DNA from: Phytophthora sp. 'mugwort'
Taxonomy: Eukaryota > Oomycota > Peronosporomycetes > Peronosporales > Peronosporaceae
DNA: 41,202 bases
Reading direction: 5' to 3'
Assembly: GCA_033558025.1 (NCBI GenBank)
Contig: JAUCEF010000117.1
Location: 1-41,202, forward strand
In this document: in pieces, positions 25,611 through 34,863 of the stretch
Layout of the letters: each line of letters opens with the position of its first letter
Position numbering within the stretch: position 1 is the stretch's first letter
The notes under the pieces: generated by a model
What the model saw: the letters and a program-made list of their open reading frames with translations, nothing else
Databases searched by the model: none
What the model was told of the DNA's origin: nothing
Made by a program: the position numbers and the translations under genes

Positions 25611-26525
25611 TTAATTACCTCCCCACCAGTAAACTGCTACAAATAAAAATAACCAAACAACATCTACAAAATGCCAATACCAAGCTGCAGCTTCAAAACC
25701 GAAATGATGTTGTTTTGTAAAATGATGATTAATTAATCTAATAGTACTTACTATAATAAAAATAGTACCTACAATAACGTGAATACCATGAAAACCTGTT
25801 AATAAAAAAAAAGTTGTACCATAAATACTATCAGAAATTGAAAAAGTACTTTCAATATATTCATAGGCTTGAATTAAAGTAAAAAAAAAAGCTAATAAAA
25901 TTGTAATAATTAAACTTAAAATAGCATTTTTTCTATCACCAAAAACTATTGAATGGTGTGCCCAAGTAATAGTTGCCCCAGATGATAATAATATTACAGT
26001 ATTTAATAAAGGAATACCCCAAGCATTAACAGTTTCAATACCTAATGGTGGCCATAAAGATCCAATTTCAGGTGTTGGTGCTAAAGCTGAATGAAAAAAA
26101 GCCCAAAAAAAACTAACAAAAAATAGTAATTCACTAAAAATAAATAAAAGCATACCATTTCTTAAACCTAATTGTACTTGTTTAGTATGTTGACCTTCAT
26201 ATACAGCTTCTCTAACTATATCACGAAACCAAGTATACATTGTTAAAATAATCATTAAAAATCCTGTTAAAATTAAGAAATTACTGCCAATATAACCATG
26301 AAAATACATAGCACCACCAAAAGTTAAAAAAAAAAGTCCAAAAGAAATTATAAAAGGCCAAGGACTTGGATCTACTAAATGATAAGGATGTTTTTGTGTA
26401 TTTTGTATATTATTACTAATTTCTTTTAAAATTTTTAAATCATTTTGAAATTTATCGATATTAGAATCATTTGTTGTAGTTTCTATTTGTAAATTTTTTT
26501 TATTAATATAATAATAATTTTTCAT
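25611..26525 (-). CDS. cox3: Cytochrome c oxidase subunit 3, with N-terminal extension
   Basis: Core subunit of complex IV without metal centres. 304 residues with seven membrane helices. The family normally starts shortly before HPYHLVDPSPWPFIISFGLF; here that motif begins at residue 46, leaving an extra hydrophilic leader of about 40 residues (MKNYYYINKKNLQIETTTND onward) with no internal ATG. Other signatures: FWAFFHSALAPTPEIGSLWP, GFHGIHVIVGTIFIIV and FEAAAWYWHFVDVVWLFLFV. ATG at 26525. The 60-bp spacer to rps7 is A/T-rich. Confidence 0.97.
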   Translation of the reverse strand: MKNYYYINKKNLQIETTTNDSNIDKFQNDLKILKEISNNIQNTQKHPYHLVDPSPWPFIISFGLFFLTFGGAMYFHGYIGSNFLILTGFLMIILTMYTWFRDIVREAVYEGQHTKQVQLGLRNGMLLFIFSELLFFVSFFWAFFHSALAPTPEIGSLWPPLGIETVNAWGIPLLNTVILLSSGATITWAHHSIVFGDRKNAILSLIITILLAFFFTLIQAYEYIESTFSISDSIYGTTFFLLTGFHGIHVIVGTIFIIVSTIRLINHHFTKQHHFGFEAAAWYWHFVDVVWLFLFVAVYWWGGN

Positions 26526-26585
26526 AAGAATTTTATAATTTGTAATAATTAATTATTTAATGATAAATAATGTATTTTAAAAAAA

Positions 26586-27017
26586 TTAATCAAAAATAAG
26601 ATTAAATTTTAATTTTTTTATATTTTTATAATATTGTTTTTTTGTATTGATTGTTTTACTTTTATTTTTTGAAGTTTGAATAATTTCGTTTGTTATGTTT
26701 TTTAAATTTGCATTTAAAAGTAACCACGATATCGATTTTTTAATTTGTTTATCTTCATTTAAAAGCATTAAAAAATATCTATCTTTTTTTTTTTTTTTTT
26801 TATTTCGTTTTTTATTTGGAATACTTATTGCTTTTAATTTCGGTAATAAATTTTCAATTGATTTAAATAAAATAAAATTCGGTTTTTGTTTTGTAATTTT
26901 TTTTAAAGTAATTAAAATATTTATAAATATGTTTTCAGAACAAGTTTTTTTTCCTTTTTTTAATAACATATTTATAAATAATTTTTTTATTTTATACTCT
27001 TCGTATTTTAGTTCCAT
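26586..27017 (-). CDS. rps7: Ribosomal protein S7
   Basis: Small-subunit head assembly protein. 143 residues. [20 protein letters not shown] (residues 12-31) matches the first S7 helix (bacterial FVNxLMxDGKKxxAE), and [15 protein letters not shown] the next. The C-terminal half has [13 protein letters not shown]. Start at 27017 is preferred to the Met at residue 17 because the first helix begins upstream of that Met. This makes rps7 overlap the rps12 end by 26 bp. Order rps12-rps7 is the bacterial str-operon order. Confidence 0.92.
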   Translation of the reverse strand: MELKYEEYKIKKLFINMLLKKGKKTCSENIFINILITLKKITKQKPNFILFKSIENLLPKLKAISIPNKKRNKKKKKKDRYFLMLLNEDKQIKKSISWLLLNANLKNITNEIIQTSKNKSKTINTKKQYYKNIKKLKFNLIFD

Positions 27018-27372
27018 ATTTTGATCTTGATGTTTTTCGAGAATAAATCCCTAATAAATCATATTTACCACGAATTACATGATATTTTACTCCAGGTAAA
27101 TCTTTTACACGACCTCCTCTAACTAATACTATTGAATGTTCTTGTAAAGTATGACCAATACCTGGAATATAAGTAATTATTGTATACCTACTAGATAGGT
27201 GTACTTTTGCTACTTTACGCATAGCAGAATTTGGTTTTTTAGGTGTTGTATTATAAACTTTTAAACAAATACCTTTACGTTGAGGACATTGTTTTAAAGC
27301 TGGACTTTTATTTCTTTTTTTTTTTTCTAAACGTTTTTGTTTTTTTAAAAATAATTGATTAATTGTTGACAT
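26992..27372 (-). CDS. rps12: Ribosomal protein S12
   Basis: Decoding-centre protein. From the ATG at 27372, 126 residues (bacterial 124): [56 protein letters not shown] with the Lys/Pro segments involved in fidelity, [20 protein letters not shown] and [20 protein letters not shown]. The frame extends upstream through trnV but that part is tRNA. Strongly conserved and clearly functional. Confidence 0.98.
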   Translation of the reverse strand: MSTINQLFLKKQKRLEKKKRNKSPALKQCPQRKGICLKVYNTTPKKPNSAMRKVAKVHLSSRYTIITYIPGIGHTLQEHSIVLVRGGRVKDLPGVKYHVIRGKYDLLGIYSRKTSRSKYGTKIRRV

Positions 27373-27389
27373 ATTATTTGTTATTTTAT

Positions 27390-27462
27390 TGAATAATAAC
27401 GGACTCGAACCGCTAACATTTTCGGTGTAAACGAAATACTCTACCAATTGAGTTAATTATTC
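27390..27462 (-). tRNA. trnV: tRNA-Val(UAC)
   Basis: Acceptor GAATAAT/ATTATTC, D-arm ACTCAATTGGTAGAGT, anticodon loop TTTACAC (TAC) on a TTTCG/CGAAA stem, T-arm AGCGGTTCGAGTCCGTT, discriminator A. Confidence 0.94.
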
Positions 27463-27464
27463 AT

Positions 27465-27538
27465 TGGGCCTAAGTAGATTTGAACTACTGACTTTACACT
27501 TATCAGGCGTATACTCTAACCAACTGAGTTATAGGCCC
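27465..27538 (-). tRNA. trnI: tRNA-Ile(GAU)
   Basis: Acceptor GGGCCTA/TAGGCCC, D-arm ACTCAGTTGGTTAGAGT, anticodon loop CTGATAA (GAT), T-arm GTAGTTCAAATCTAC, discriminator A. Reads AUU/AUC; AUA needs the CAU tRNA at 11005-11078. Confidence 0.95.
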
Positions 27539-27540
27539 TT

Positions 27541-27612
27541 TTGAAGTAAAAGGATTCGAACCTTTGATTTTCCGTACCAAAAACGGAGGCCTTACCACTT
27601 GGCTATACTTCA
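27541..27612 (-). tRNA. trnQ: tRNA-Gln(UUG)
   Basis: Acceptor TGAAGTA/TACTTCA, D-arm GCCAAGTGGTAAGGC, anticodon loop TTTTGGT (TTG) on a TCCGT/ACGGA stem, T-arm AAAGGTTCGAATCCTTT, discriminator A. Confidence 0.94.
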
Positions 27613-27626
27613 AAATAAATAAAATA

Positions 27627-27700
27627 TATGCTTAGAAAGATTTGAACTTTCATTTTATAGATCCGCAATCTAACGCTTTATCCATTTAAGCTATAAGCAT
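27627..27700 (-). tRNA. trnR: tRNA-Arg(GCG)
   Basis: Acceptor ATGCTTA/TAAGCAT, D-arm GCTTAAATGGATAAAGC, anticodon loop TTGCGGA (GCG) on TTAGA/TCTAT with a weak outer pair, T-arm GAAAGTTCAAATCTTTC. Would read CGU/CGC; the anticodon stem has one T-T mismatch. Confidence 0.88.
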
Positions 27701-27710
27701 AAGTTTAATT

Positions 27711-28037
27711 TTAATTTTTTTTTATAATTTTAATATTTATTAATGAATTTTTAGATAAAAATTTTTTAATTAAAACTAAAAAATTTAATAAATAAAAAAT
27801 ATTTTTAAATTTTATATTAATTTTAGAAGTATAATTTTTATGAATAAAATGTTCACGTGATTTTTTATTTACATGGGGAGATCTTAATAATGTAAAAATT
27901 TTTTTTTTTTGTTTTGTTTGAAATACACCGGGTATTTGAATATTTTTGAATTTATTAATTTTTTTTAATTTTAATAAATTTTGTTTGAGTTGATTTATTT
28001 TTTGAAATGATTTAAAAGTTATTCTTAAAAGATACAT
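27711..28037 (-). CDS. rps10: Ribosomal protein S10
   Basis: Small-subunit head protein. 108 residues: MYLLRITFKSFQKINQLKQN (first strand and helix), IQIPGVFQTKQKKKIFTLLR followed by SPHVNKKSREHF (bacterial F-T-V-L-R-S-P-H-V-x-K-x-S-R-E-Q-F), and a KINIKFKNI strand. Bacterial length is about 103. ATG at 28037. It lies alone between trnR and trnF, detached from rpl2, next to which it sits in bacteria. Confidence 0.96.
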   Translation of the reverse strand: MYLLRITFKSFQKINQLKQNLLKLKKINKFKNIQIPGVFQTKQKKKIFTLLRSPHVNKKSREHFIHKNYTSKINIKFKNIFYLLNFLVLIKKFLSKNSLINIKIIKKN

Positions 28038-28053
28038 ATTTTAATAATAAAAT

Positions 28054-28127
28054 TGTCTGGAGGTGGATTTGAACCACCGACACAAAGATTTTCAGTCTTT
28101 TACTCTAACCAACTGAGCTATCCAAAC
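28054..28127 (-). tRNA. trnF: tRNA-Phe(GAA)
   Basis: Acceptor GTTTGGA/TCCAGAC (one T-G pair), D-arm GCTCAGTTGGTTAGAGT, anticodon loop CTGAAAA (GAA) on an AAAGA/TCTTT stem, T-arm GGTGGTTCAAATCCACC, discriminator A. Confidence 0.95.
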
Positions 28128-28133
28128 TAAATA

Positions 28134-29627
28134 TTATATTAATAAATATAAATAAATTTTGTTTAAATTTATTAATATAATATTAGGATAAATAAATAAA
28201 AATAAAATAAATTGAGTACTAATTAATAATATTATACTTTGACTTTTATTTATTTGTGAAATATACATTTTTCTAAATATTTTTTCAAAATAAATAATTT
28301 TAATTATTTTTAAATAATAAAAAGAGCTTAAAACACTTATAATAATACCAAAAAATACTAAACTAAAATAATTATTTTTAATAGCTGAAAAAAATATAAA
28401 TAATTTTGAAAAAAAACCCGCTAATGGGGGTATACCAGCTAATGAAAAAATATTTATGATTATAATAATAGCAATTAATTTATTAATAGTATATATATTT
28501 GATAAATCTGTTAAATATTTAATTGGTTTATGATTGATATTTAAAGATAAATAAGAAGTCCATAAATTAATACTTGTTATAATATAAATTATAATATATA
28601 ATAAAATAAATGGAATATTATTTAACATATTTGAAGTAAATCCTATTAATATAAAACCTACATGACTTATTGCACTATAAGCTAATAATCTTTTGATTTT
28701 TTTTTGTTGTAATGCCGATAATGCACCGATTAACATAGATAAAAATGAAATAATATAAAAAAAAATTTCAAAGAAATATGAAATATTAAAAAAAATCTCA
28801 AAAAATAAACGAATTAAAATTCCTATAAAAGCAATTTTTGGTACAATAGCAAAAAAACTTGAAATATTATTTGGAGCACCTTCATATACATCAGGCAACC
28901 AAAAATGAAAAGGTGTAGCACCTATTTTAAATAAAATACCAACTAAAATAAAAATTAATCCATAAGATAAACTAATTAATATATTTATATTATCTAAAAA
29001 ATTTATATTTGATAATATTAAAAAAATATTATTAAAATTTAATGAACCTGTAATAGCATAAATTATTGAAGAACCAAATAGAATAAAACCTGAAGCAATT
29101 GATCCTAAAATAAAATATTTTAAACCAGCCTCAATTGATAATATCGATTTTTTTTGGGTGGATGTTAATATATAAAAACTTAAACTTTGTAATTCAATTG
29201 CTAAATATAAAGTAATAAAATGATTTGCAGATACCAATAACATTAAACCCAATAATGATATTAACATTAATATATTAATTTCATATGAATTTATTTTTTG
29301 TTGTATTAAATATTTTTGTTGTATTAAAAAACAAATAATTGTTAATAAAATTAAAATTATTTTAATAAATTGTGTAAAATTATTAATAAGTAATACACCA
29401 TTTAATATGTTACTTGAAATATTTGTTATATTTAACGTTAATATTAAAAGAATTAATAATAAATATATTATTATAGTAGTAATATTTTTAATAATCAAAA
29501 TTTTTTGAGCATTTTGATTTTTTTTATAAAAAACACCAAATAATAATAAAATTAATAAAAAAGTTGTTAAAAAAAATTCGGGGATAATAATTTCAAAATT
29601 ATTATTAAAAATTTCCTGAAAAAACAT
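28134..29627 (-). CDS. nad2: NADH dehydrogenase subunit 2
   Basis: Antiporter-like membrane subunit of complex I. 497 residues with about 14 hydrophobic segments. Motifs: LYLAIELQSLSFYILTSTQK (TM5 with the conserved Glu), GLKYFILGSIASGFILFGSS, LFKIGATPFHFWLPDVYEGA (TM7-8 region), KRLLAYSAISHVGFILIGFT and LAGIPPLAGFFSKLFIF. Length is typical of bacterial-like protist Nad2. ATG at 29627. It is the first gene of a long minus-strand run and diverges from nad7. Confidence 0.98.
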   Translation of the reverse strand: MFFQEIFNNNFEIIIPEFFLTTFLLILLLFGVFYKKNQNAQKILIIKNITTIIIYLLLILLILTLNITNISSNILNGVLLINNFTQFIKIILILLTIICFLIQQKYLIQQKINSYEINILMLISLLGLMLLVSANHFITLYLAIELQSLSFYILTSTQKKSILSIEAGLKYFILGSIASGFILFGSSIIYAITGSLNFNNIFLILSNINFLDNINILISLSYGLIFILVGILFKIGATPFHFWLPDVYEGAPNNISSFFAIVPKIAFIGILIRLFFEIFFNISYFFEIFFYIISFLSMLIGALSALQQKKIKRLLAYSAISHVGFILIGFTSNMLNNIPFILLYIIIYIITSINLWTSYLSLNINHKPIKYLTDLSNIYTINKLIAIIIIINIFSLAGIPPLAGFFSKLFIFFSAIKNNYFSLVFFGIIISVLSSFYYLKIIKIIYFEKIFRKMYISQINKSQSIILLISTQFILFLFIYPNIILINLNKIYLYLLI

Positions 29628-29743
29628 AATGTAATAAAAGAAATAAATATTTTAAAAATACTTACTTACTATATATGCTATATATTTATAAAAAAATTAA
29701 TTTATAAATATTATATTTTTATTAAAAAAAAAAAAAAAAAAAA
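29628..29743. promoter_or_regulatory. Divergent spacer between nad2 and nad7
   Basis: 116 bp between two oppositely oriented coding runs, so a natural place for bidirectional transcription initiation. It contains CTTACTTACTATATATGC near 29663 and a run of 21 A (29724-29744) that reaches into the nad7 ATG. No defined promoter motif is assigned. Confidence 0.4.
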
Positions 29744-30922
29744 ATGTCATTAAAAAAAATTAAAAATTTTTCTATAAATTTTGGTCCACAACATCCAGCG
29801 GCTCATGGTGTTTTACGTTTAATTTTAGAATTAAACGGTGAAGTTGTTAAAAAAGCTGATTCACATATAGGTTTATTACATAGAGGTACAGAAAAATTAA
29901 TTGAATATAAAAATTATTTACAGGCGTTACCTTATTTTGATCGTTTAGATTATGTATCTATGATGTGTCAAGAACATGCATATGTTTTGGCTATTGAAAA
30001 ATTATTAAATTGTGATATACCTTTACGAGCACAATATATAAGAGTTTTATTTTCAGAAATAACACGTATCTTAAATCATTTATTAGCTGTATGTTGTCAT
30101 GCTTTAGATGTAGGAGCTATGACACCTTATTTTTGGGGATTTGAAGAACGTGAGAAATTAATGGAATTTTATGAACGTGTTTCTGGTGCACGTATGCATG
30201 CAGCTTATTTTAGACCTGGAGGTGTTAATCAAGATTTGCCTAAAGGTTTGTTAAATGATATATATATTTTTTGTGAACAATTTAATACCCGTTTAGATGA
30301 AATTGAAGAAATGTTAACTAATAATAGAATTTGGAAACAAAGATTAGTAGATATTGGTATTATATCTGCTAAAGATGCTTTAAATTTTGGTTTTAGTGGT
30401 GTTATGTTACGTGGATCAGGTATTTCATGGGATTTACGTAAAACACAACCTTATGAAATTTATGATCAATTAAAATTTGATATACCTGTAGGTACAAATG
30501 GCGATTGTTATGATCGTTATTTAATTAGAATAGAAGAAATGCGACAATCAATTCGAATTATTTTGCAAGTACTTAATAAAATTCCCCAAGGTCCTATTAA
30601 ATTAGATGATAAAAAAATTACAAATCCAAATAGAATTCAAATTAAAAATTCTATGGAGTCTTTAATTCATCATTTTAAATATTATTCAGAAAATATTTGT
30701 GTAAATGCTGGTGAAACTTATACAGTTATTGAGGCACCTAAAGGTGAGTATGGTGTTTATTTAGTAGCAGATGGTACAAATAAACCCTACAGATGTAAAA
30801 TTAAATCACCAGGATTTTTACATTTACAAGCATTAGATTTTATAGCTAAAAATCATATGATTGCTGATGTTGTTACAATTATTGGTACTTTAGATGTTGT
30901 TTTTGGTGAAATTGATCGTTAA
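29744..30922 (+). CDS. nad7: NADH dehydrogenase subunit 7 (49-kDa subunit)
   Basis: Quinone-site subunit of the complex I peripheral arm. 392 residues. Motifs: [20 protein letters not shown] (residues about 12-31), [37 protein letters not shown], and the C-terminal [19 protein letters not shown] and [14 protein letters not shown]. Full family length (about 395). The ATG follows a 20-A run. First gene of the plus-strand run nad7-orf139-trnH-nad4-trnE-atp1-nad5-nad6. Confidence 0.99.
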   Translation: MSLKKIKNFSINFGPQHPAAHGVLRLILELNGEVVKKADSHIGLLHRGTEKLIEYKNYLQALPYFDRLDYVSMMCQEHAYVLAIEKLLNCDIPLRAQYIRVLFSEITRILNHLLAVCCHALDVGAMTPYFWGFEEREKLMEFYERVSGARMHAAYFRPGGVNQDLPKGLLNDIYIFCEQFNTRLDEIEEMLTNNRIWKQRLVDIGIISAKDALNFGFSGVMLRGSGISWDLRKTQPYEIYDQLKFDIPVGTNGDCYDRYLIRIEEMRQSIRIILQVLNKIPQGPIKLDDKKITNPNRIQIKNSMESLIHHFKYYSENICVNAGETYTVIEAPKGEYGVYLVADGTNKPYRCKIKSPGFLHLQALDFIAKNHMIADVVTIIGTLDVVFGEIDR

Positions 30923-30960
30923 TATTAATTATTAGAATAAAATTTTATTTTCAATAAATT

Positions 30961-31380
30961 ATGCAAAAAAAAAAATTTAAAAAGTATAAATTAAATCAAT
31001 TACAAAAAATTAAACAAACTTATAAATATATATATATATTTCGTTATAATGATTTAAATATTAATGAAATAATATCTTTAAAAAAAAAAATTAAAAAATT
31101 TGATTATAAATCTTTAATATTAAATCAAAATTTAATTATTGATATTTTTTTAAAATTAAAAGGACAAGGTTCTATTTTAATAATTTATGGAAATAATGAA
31201 TTAAATTTAATAAGGGATTTATATAATTTTAAAAAACTTGAATTAATTTATTTGAGTATTCAAAATAATATTTATTCTAATTTAAAAGTAAAACAAATAT
31301 TATCTAAAAACTATCCACCTTTAAATAATTTAATTGTTCAATCATTTTTAAATTTTATATATTATTTAAGAAAAATTTAA
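30961..31380 (+). CDS. 139-residue basic ORF, possibly ribosomal protein L10
   Basis: ATG at 30961 with AATT upstream, between nad7 and trnH (3 bp to the tRNA). The N-terminus is Lys-rich. Residues about 22-60 (YIYIFRYNDLNINEIISLKK and onward) resemble the L10 opening, in which a strand with a YxGL-like turn is followed by a helix. KGQGSILIIYGNNELNLIRD (about 72-91) resembles the G-x-x-A-L-V-F strand before the ribosome-binding end. Mitochondrial rpl10 is known in plants and some protists and is often annotated as an ORF. The match is weak by eye; an unrelated ribosomal or unknown protein is the alternative. Confidence 0.55.
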   Translation: MQKKKFKKYKLNQLQKIKQTYKYIYIFRYNDLNINEIISLKKKIKKFDYKSLILNQNLIIDIFLKLKGQGSILIIYGNNELNLIRDLYNFKKLELIYLSIQNNIYSNLKVKQILSKNYPPLNNLIVQSFLNFIYYLRKI

Positions 31381-31383
31381 AAA

Positions 31384-31457
31384 GGCGATTATAACTTAAA
31401 GGTAGAGTGTTAGATTGTGGGTCTAAGTGTTATGGGTTCAAGTCCCATTTTTCGCCC
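31384..31457 (+). tRNA. trnH: tRNA-His(GUG)
   Basis: Acceptor GGCGATT, only partly paired at its inner end with TTTCGCC, discriminator C as is usual for His. Anticodon loop TTGTGGG (GTG) on a TTAGA/TCTAA stem, T-arm TGGGTTCAAGTCCCA. The base before G1 is A, so the G-1 would be added after transcription. Confidence 0.92.
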
Positions 31458-31478
31458 ATTTTTAAATTAAATTTTTTT

Positions 31479-32954
31479 ATGTTTAATAAGTTTATATTAA
31501 TTTTTTTACTTATTTTACCATTAATTACGGTTATTATATTAGCTTTTTCGAAAAATGAAAAATTTATAAAAAATTTTAGTATTTTTATGTCTTTTTTCAT
31601 TTTTTTAATGTCATTACCTTTATGGATTTTATTTGATAAATCAACTTCTAATTTTCAATATTTATTTAAAATAGAATGGATTAGTCAATTTAATATTAAT
31701 TTTTATTTAGGTATTGATGGTATTTCATTATTTTTTATAATTTTAACAACATTTTTGATTCCAATCTGTATGTTAATTAGTTATGAAATGATTAATAAAA
31801 ATATAAAAGAATATTTTATTTTATATTTTATTTTAGAATTTTGTTTAATCATTTCATTTAGTATATTAGATGTACTTATTTTTTATATTTTCTTTGAAAG
31901 TGTATTAATTCCTATGTTTTTAATTATAGGTATTTGGGGTTCAAGAGAACGTAAAATTAAAGCTTCATATTTGTTTTTTATGTATACATTAGCAGGTTCA
32001 TTATTTATGTTTATTGCCATTATTCATTTATTTTTAACTGTGGGTACAACTGATTATCAAATATTATATTATAGTAATTTTAATTTTTCATATGAAAAAT
32101 TTTATTTCTTAGCTTTTTTTTTATCATTTGCTGTTAAAGTTCCAATGTTACCTTTTCATGTTTGGTTACCGGAAGCACATGTTGAAGCACCTACCGCAGG
32201 TTCTGTACTATTAGCTGGTATTTTATTAAAATTAGGATCATACGGTATGATTAGGTTTTTAGTTCCTTTATTTCCTAAAGCTGCATTATATTTTACACCG
32301 TATATTTTAGTTTTATGTTTAATATCTGTTATTTATGCGTCATTAACAGCTATACGACAAACAGATTTGAAACGTATTATTGCTTATGCATCAGTTGCTC
32401 ATATGAATTTTATAATATTGGGTATTTTTTCTTTAACTATTCAAGGATTAGAAGGTAGTATTATTCAAATGATTAGTCATGGTTTAGTATCGAGTGGTTT
32501 ATTTTTTTCAATTGGATGTTTATATGATCGATATCATACAAGATTTATTAATTATTATGGTGGTTTAGCACATACAATGCCTTTATTTTGTATTGCATTA
32601 TTTATTTATGTATTAGCAAATATGTCTATTCCAGGTTCAAGTAGTTTTGTGGGTGAAATTCTTATTTTAACTGGAGTTTTTGAAGATAATACTACAACAG
32701 CTGTTTTTGCGACAATTGGTATGTTTTTGGGTGGGGTATATTCTTTATTATTTTATAATCGAATTTGTTATGGTAATATTCAAAATATTTATTTAAAAAT
32801 TTATTATGATTTAACTTATCGTGAATTTTTAATTCATTTAATATTAATTATAAATATCTTTTTATTAGGTTTATATCCTAAAATTTTTGAAAGTTGTATG
32901 CATGAAAGTGTTTCAAAAATTTTAATACATATTGATTTTTCTTATTTTTATTAA
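31479..32954 (+). CDS. nad4: NADH dehydrogenase subunit 4
   Basis: Antiporter-like membrane subunit of complex I. From the ATG at 31479, 491 residues beginning MFNKFILIFLLILPLITVII. Motifs: FNINFYLGIDGISLFFIILT, IFYIFFESVLIPMFLIIGIW (conserved Glu), KVPMLPFHVWLPEAHVEAPT, AGSVLLAGILLKLGSYGMIR, LKRIIAYASVAHMNFIILGI and MSIPGSSSFVGEILIL. The frame extends upstream into trnH, but that is tRNA sequence. Length is the family norm (about 490). Confidence 0.98.
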   Translation: MFNKFILIFLLILPLITVIILAFSKNEKFIKNFSIFMSFFIFLMSLPLWILFDKSTSNFQYLFKIEWISQFNINFYLGIDGISLFFIILTTFLIPICMLISYEMINKNIKEYFILYFILEFCLIISFSILDVLIFYIFFESVLIPMFLIIGIWGSRERKIKASYLFFMYTLAGSLFMFIAIIHLFLTVGTTDYQILYYSNFNFSYEKFYFLAFFLSFAVKVPMLPFHVWLPEAHVEAPTAGSVLLAGILLKLGSYGMIRFLVPLFPKAALYFTPYILVLCLISVIYASLTAIRQTDLKRIIAYASVAHMNFIILGIFSLTIQGLEGSIIQMISHGLVSSGLFFSIGCLYDRYHTRFINYYGGLAHTMPLFCIALFIYVLANMSIPGSSSFVGEILILTGVFEDNTTTAVFATIGMFLGGVYSLLFYNRICYGNIQNIYLKIYYDLTYREFLIHLILIINIFLLGLYPKIFESCMHESVSKILIHIDFSYFY

Positions 32955-32978
32955 ACAAAATTTTTTGTTTAATAAAAA

Positions 32979-33050
32979 GCCCTTTTAGTCTAATGGTTAG
33001 GACATTACCTTTTCACGGTAAAAATACGAGTTCAATTCTCGTAAAGGGTA
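32979..33050 (+). tRNA. trnE: tRNA-Glu(UUC)
   Basis: Acceptor GCCCTTT/AAAGGGT (first pair G-U), D-arm GTCTAATGGTTAGGAC, anticodon loop TTTTCAC (TTC) on a TTACC/GGTAA stem, T-arm ACGAGTTCAATTCTCGT, discriminator A. Confidence 0.95.
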
Positions 33051-33129
33051 TAAAAAATATATATTTGATATATTTTGGTAATTATAATAATTTATAATTA
33101 TTAAATAATATGATAATTTAATAACCTCT

Positions 33130-34659
33130 ATGGCTATTGAATTATCATATATACTGGAATCAAATATTAAAAAATATAAAGATGAAAAAAGTTTACAAGA
33201 AACAGGTATTGTTCTTTCAATGAGTGATGGTATTGCAAGATGTTATGGTTTAACTAAAATTCAAGCAGGTGAAATGGTTGAATTTAATAATGGTAATATT
33301 AAAGGAATGGCTTTAAATTTAGAACCTGATGTTGTTGGTGTTGTTGTTTTTAGTAATGATAGAGAAATTCAAGAAGGTAATTTTGTACGAAGAACTGGAT
33401 CTATTGTTAGTGTACCTGTAGGACCTGAAGTATTAGGTAGAGTAGTTGATGCTTTAGGACAACCCATTGATGGTAAAGGTCAAATTAACAGTAAATTAGA
33501 AAGTAGAGTTGAAGTTAAAGCTCCAGGTATTATGCCTAGAGAAAGTGTTAAACAACCTGTACAAACAGGTTTAAAAGCTGTAGATAGTTTAATTCCTATT
33601 GGTCGTGGTCAAAGGGAATTAATTATTGGTGATAGACAAACAGGTAAAACATCTATTGCTATTGATACTATAATTAATCAAAGAGAACCTCATTTAAAAA
33701 AAGATATAAATAATCAATTATATTGTATTTATGTAGGTGTTGGTCAAAAAAGATCAACAATTGCTGAATTAACAAAAACTTTAGAAGAAAAAAATGCAAT
33801 GTTTTTTTCTGTTATTGTAGCGGCTACTGCTTCAGATTCAGCACCCTTACAATATTTAGCTCCATATACTGGTTGTGCTTTAGGTGAATATTTTAGAGAT
33901 AATGGTAAACATGCTGTTATTTTCTATGATGATTTATCAAAACAAGCGGTAGCTTATAGACAAATGTCTTTATTATTAAGAAGACCTCCAGGTAGAGAAG
34001 CTTATCCTGGAGATGTTTTTTATTTACACTCTCGTTTATTAGAAAGAGCTGCTAAAATGAATAAAAAAATTGGTGGTGGTTCATTAACCGCATTACCTAT
34101 TATTGAAACACAAGCTGGAGATGTTTCTGCTTATATTCCAACAAATGTTATTTCAATTACTGATGGACAAATTTTTTTAGAAACAGAATTATTTAATGAA
34201 GGTCAAAGACCTGCAATTAGTGTTGGATTATCTGTAAGTCGTGTTGGTTCTTCTGCACAAATTAAAGCTATGAAACAAATTGCTGGTACAATGAAATTAG
34301 AATTAGCACAATTTAGAGAAGTACAAGCATTTGCTCAATTTGGTTCTGATTTAGATGCTACAACTCAACAACAATTAAATAGAGGGATTAGATTAACAGA
34401 AATGTTAAAACAAGGTTTAAATATACCGTTATCTGTTGAAAATCAAATTGTAATTATTTATTTAGGTGTACGTGGTTTCTTAGATAAAATTGCTGTTGAT
34501 AAAATTTCAAGTTTTGAAATTAGTTGGTTAAATTTTATAAAAAATAATCATTTTAATATTTTAGAAGAAATCTTAAATAAAAAAGAAATATCTAAAGAAT
34601 TAGAAAAAAAACTTAATATTTTAGCAACAAATTTTACTAATAATTTTATTACAAAATAA
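33130..34659 (+). CDS. atp1: ATP synthase F1 subunit alpha
   Basis: Catalytic-head subunit of complex V that binds non-catalytic nucleotide. 509 residues, full length. Motifs: [20 protein letters not shown] (Walker A, about residue 170), [20 protein letters not shown] (Walker B), [20 protein letters not shown] and the [20 protein letters not shown] end of the central domain, which includes the arginine finger region. Codon use is less extreme than neighbouring ORFs. Retention of atp1 in mtDNA is shared by oomycetes and several other protists but not by most ochrophyte algae. ATG at 33130. Confidence 0.99.
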   Translation: MAIELSYILESNIKKYKDEKSLQETGIVLSMSDGIARCYGLTKIQAGEMVEFNNGNIKGMALNLEPDVVGVVVFSNDREIQEGNFVRRTGSIVSVPVGPEVLGRVVDALGQPIDGKGQINSKLESRVEVKAPGIMPRESVKQPVQTGLKAVDSLIPIGRGQRELIIGDRQTGKTSIAIDTIINQREPHLKKDINNQLYCIYVGVGQKRSTIAELTKTLEEKNAMFFSVIVAATASDSAPLQYLAPYTGCALGEYFRDNGKHAVIFYDDLSKQAVAYRQMSLLLRRPPGREAYPGDVFYLHSRLLERAAKMNKKIGGGSLTALPIIETQAGDVSAYIPTNVISITDGQIFLETELFNEGQRPAISVGLSVSRVGSSAQIKAMKQIAGTMKLELAQFREVQAFAQFGSDLDATTQQQLNRGIRLTEMLKQGLNIPLSVENQIVIIYLGVRGFLDKIAVDKISSFEISWLNFIKNNHFNILEEILNKKEISKELEKKLNILATNFTNNFITK

Positions 34660-34863
34660 TATAATTATTTTTTTATTAATAAAAAATAATTATAATATTT
34701 TGTAAATAAAACATAACAGATAAAAATTAATTATTTTCTATATAGAAAATAATTTTAAATATTATTCTAATATTAATTTTTTAAAAAATATTTATTCTTT
34801 AAGAAGAATTATTTTAAAATTATTATTATATTTTTAAATAATTTAAATTTATTTTATTCTATT
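34660..34863. other. Spacer between atp1 and nad5 with a perfect 26-bp palindrome
   Basis: 204 bp without a gene. A perfect palindrome lies at 34729-34754 (core ATTTTCTATATAGAAAAT), and a looser A/T hairpin follows the atp1 stop at about 34660-34693. These could serve as transcript 3'-end or processing hairpins between atp1 and nad5. Confidence 0.5.

Noticed and set aside
26695..27024. Plus-strand ORF of 109 codons
   Set aside because: Antisense shadow of rps7.
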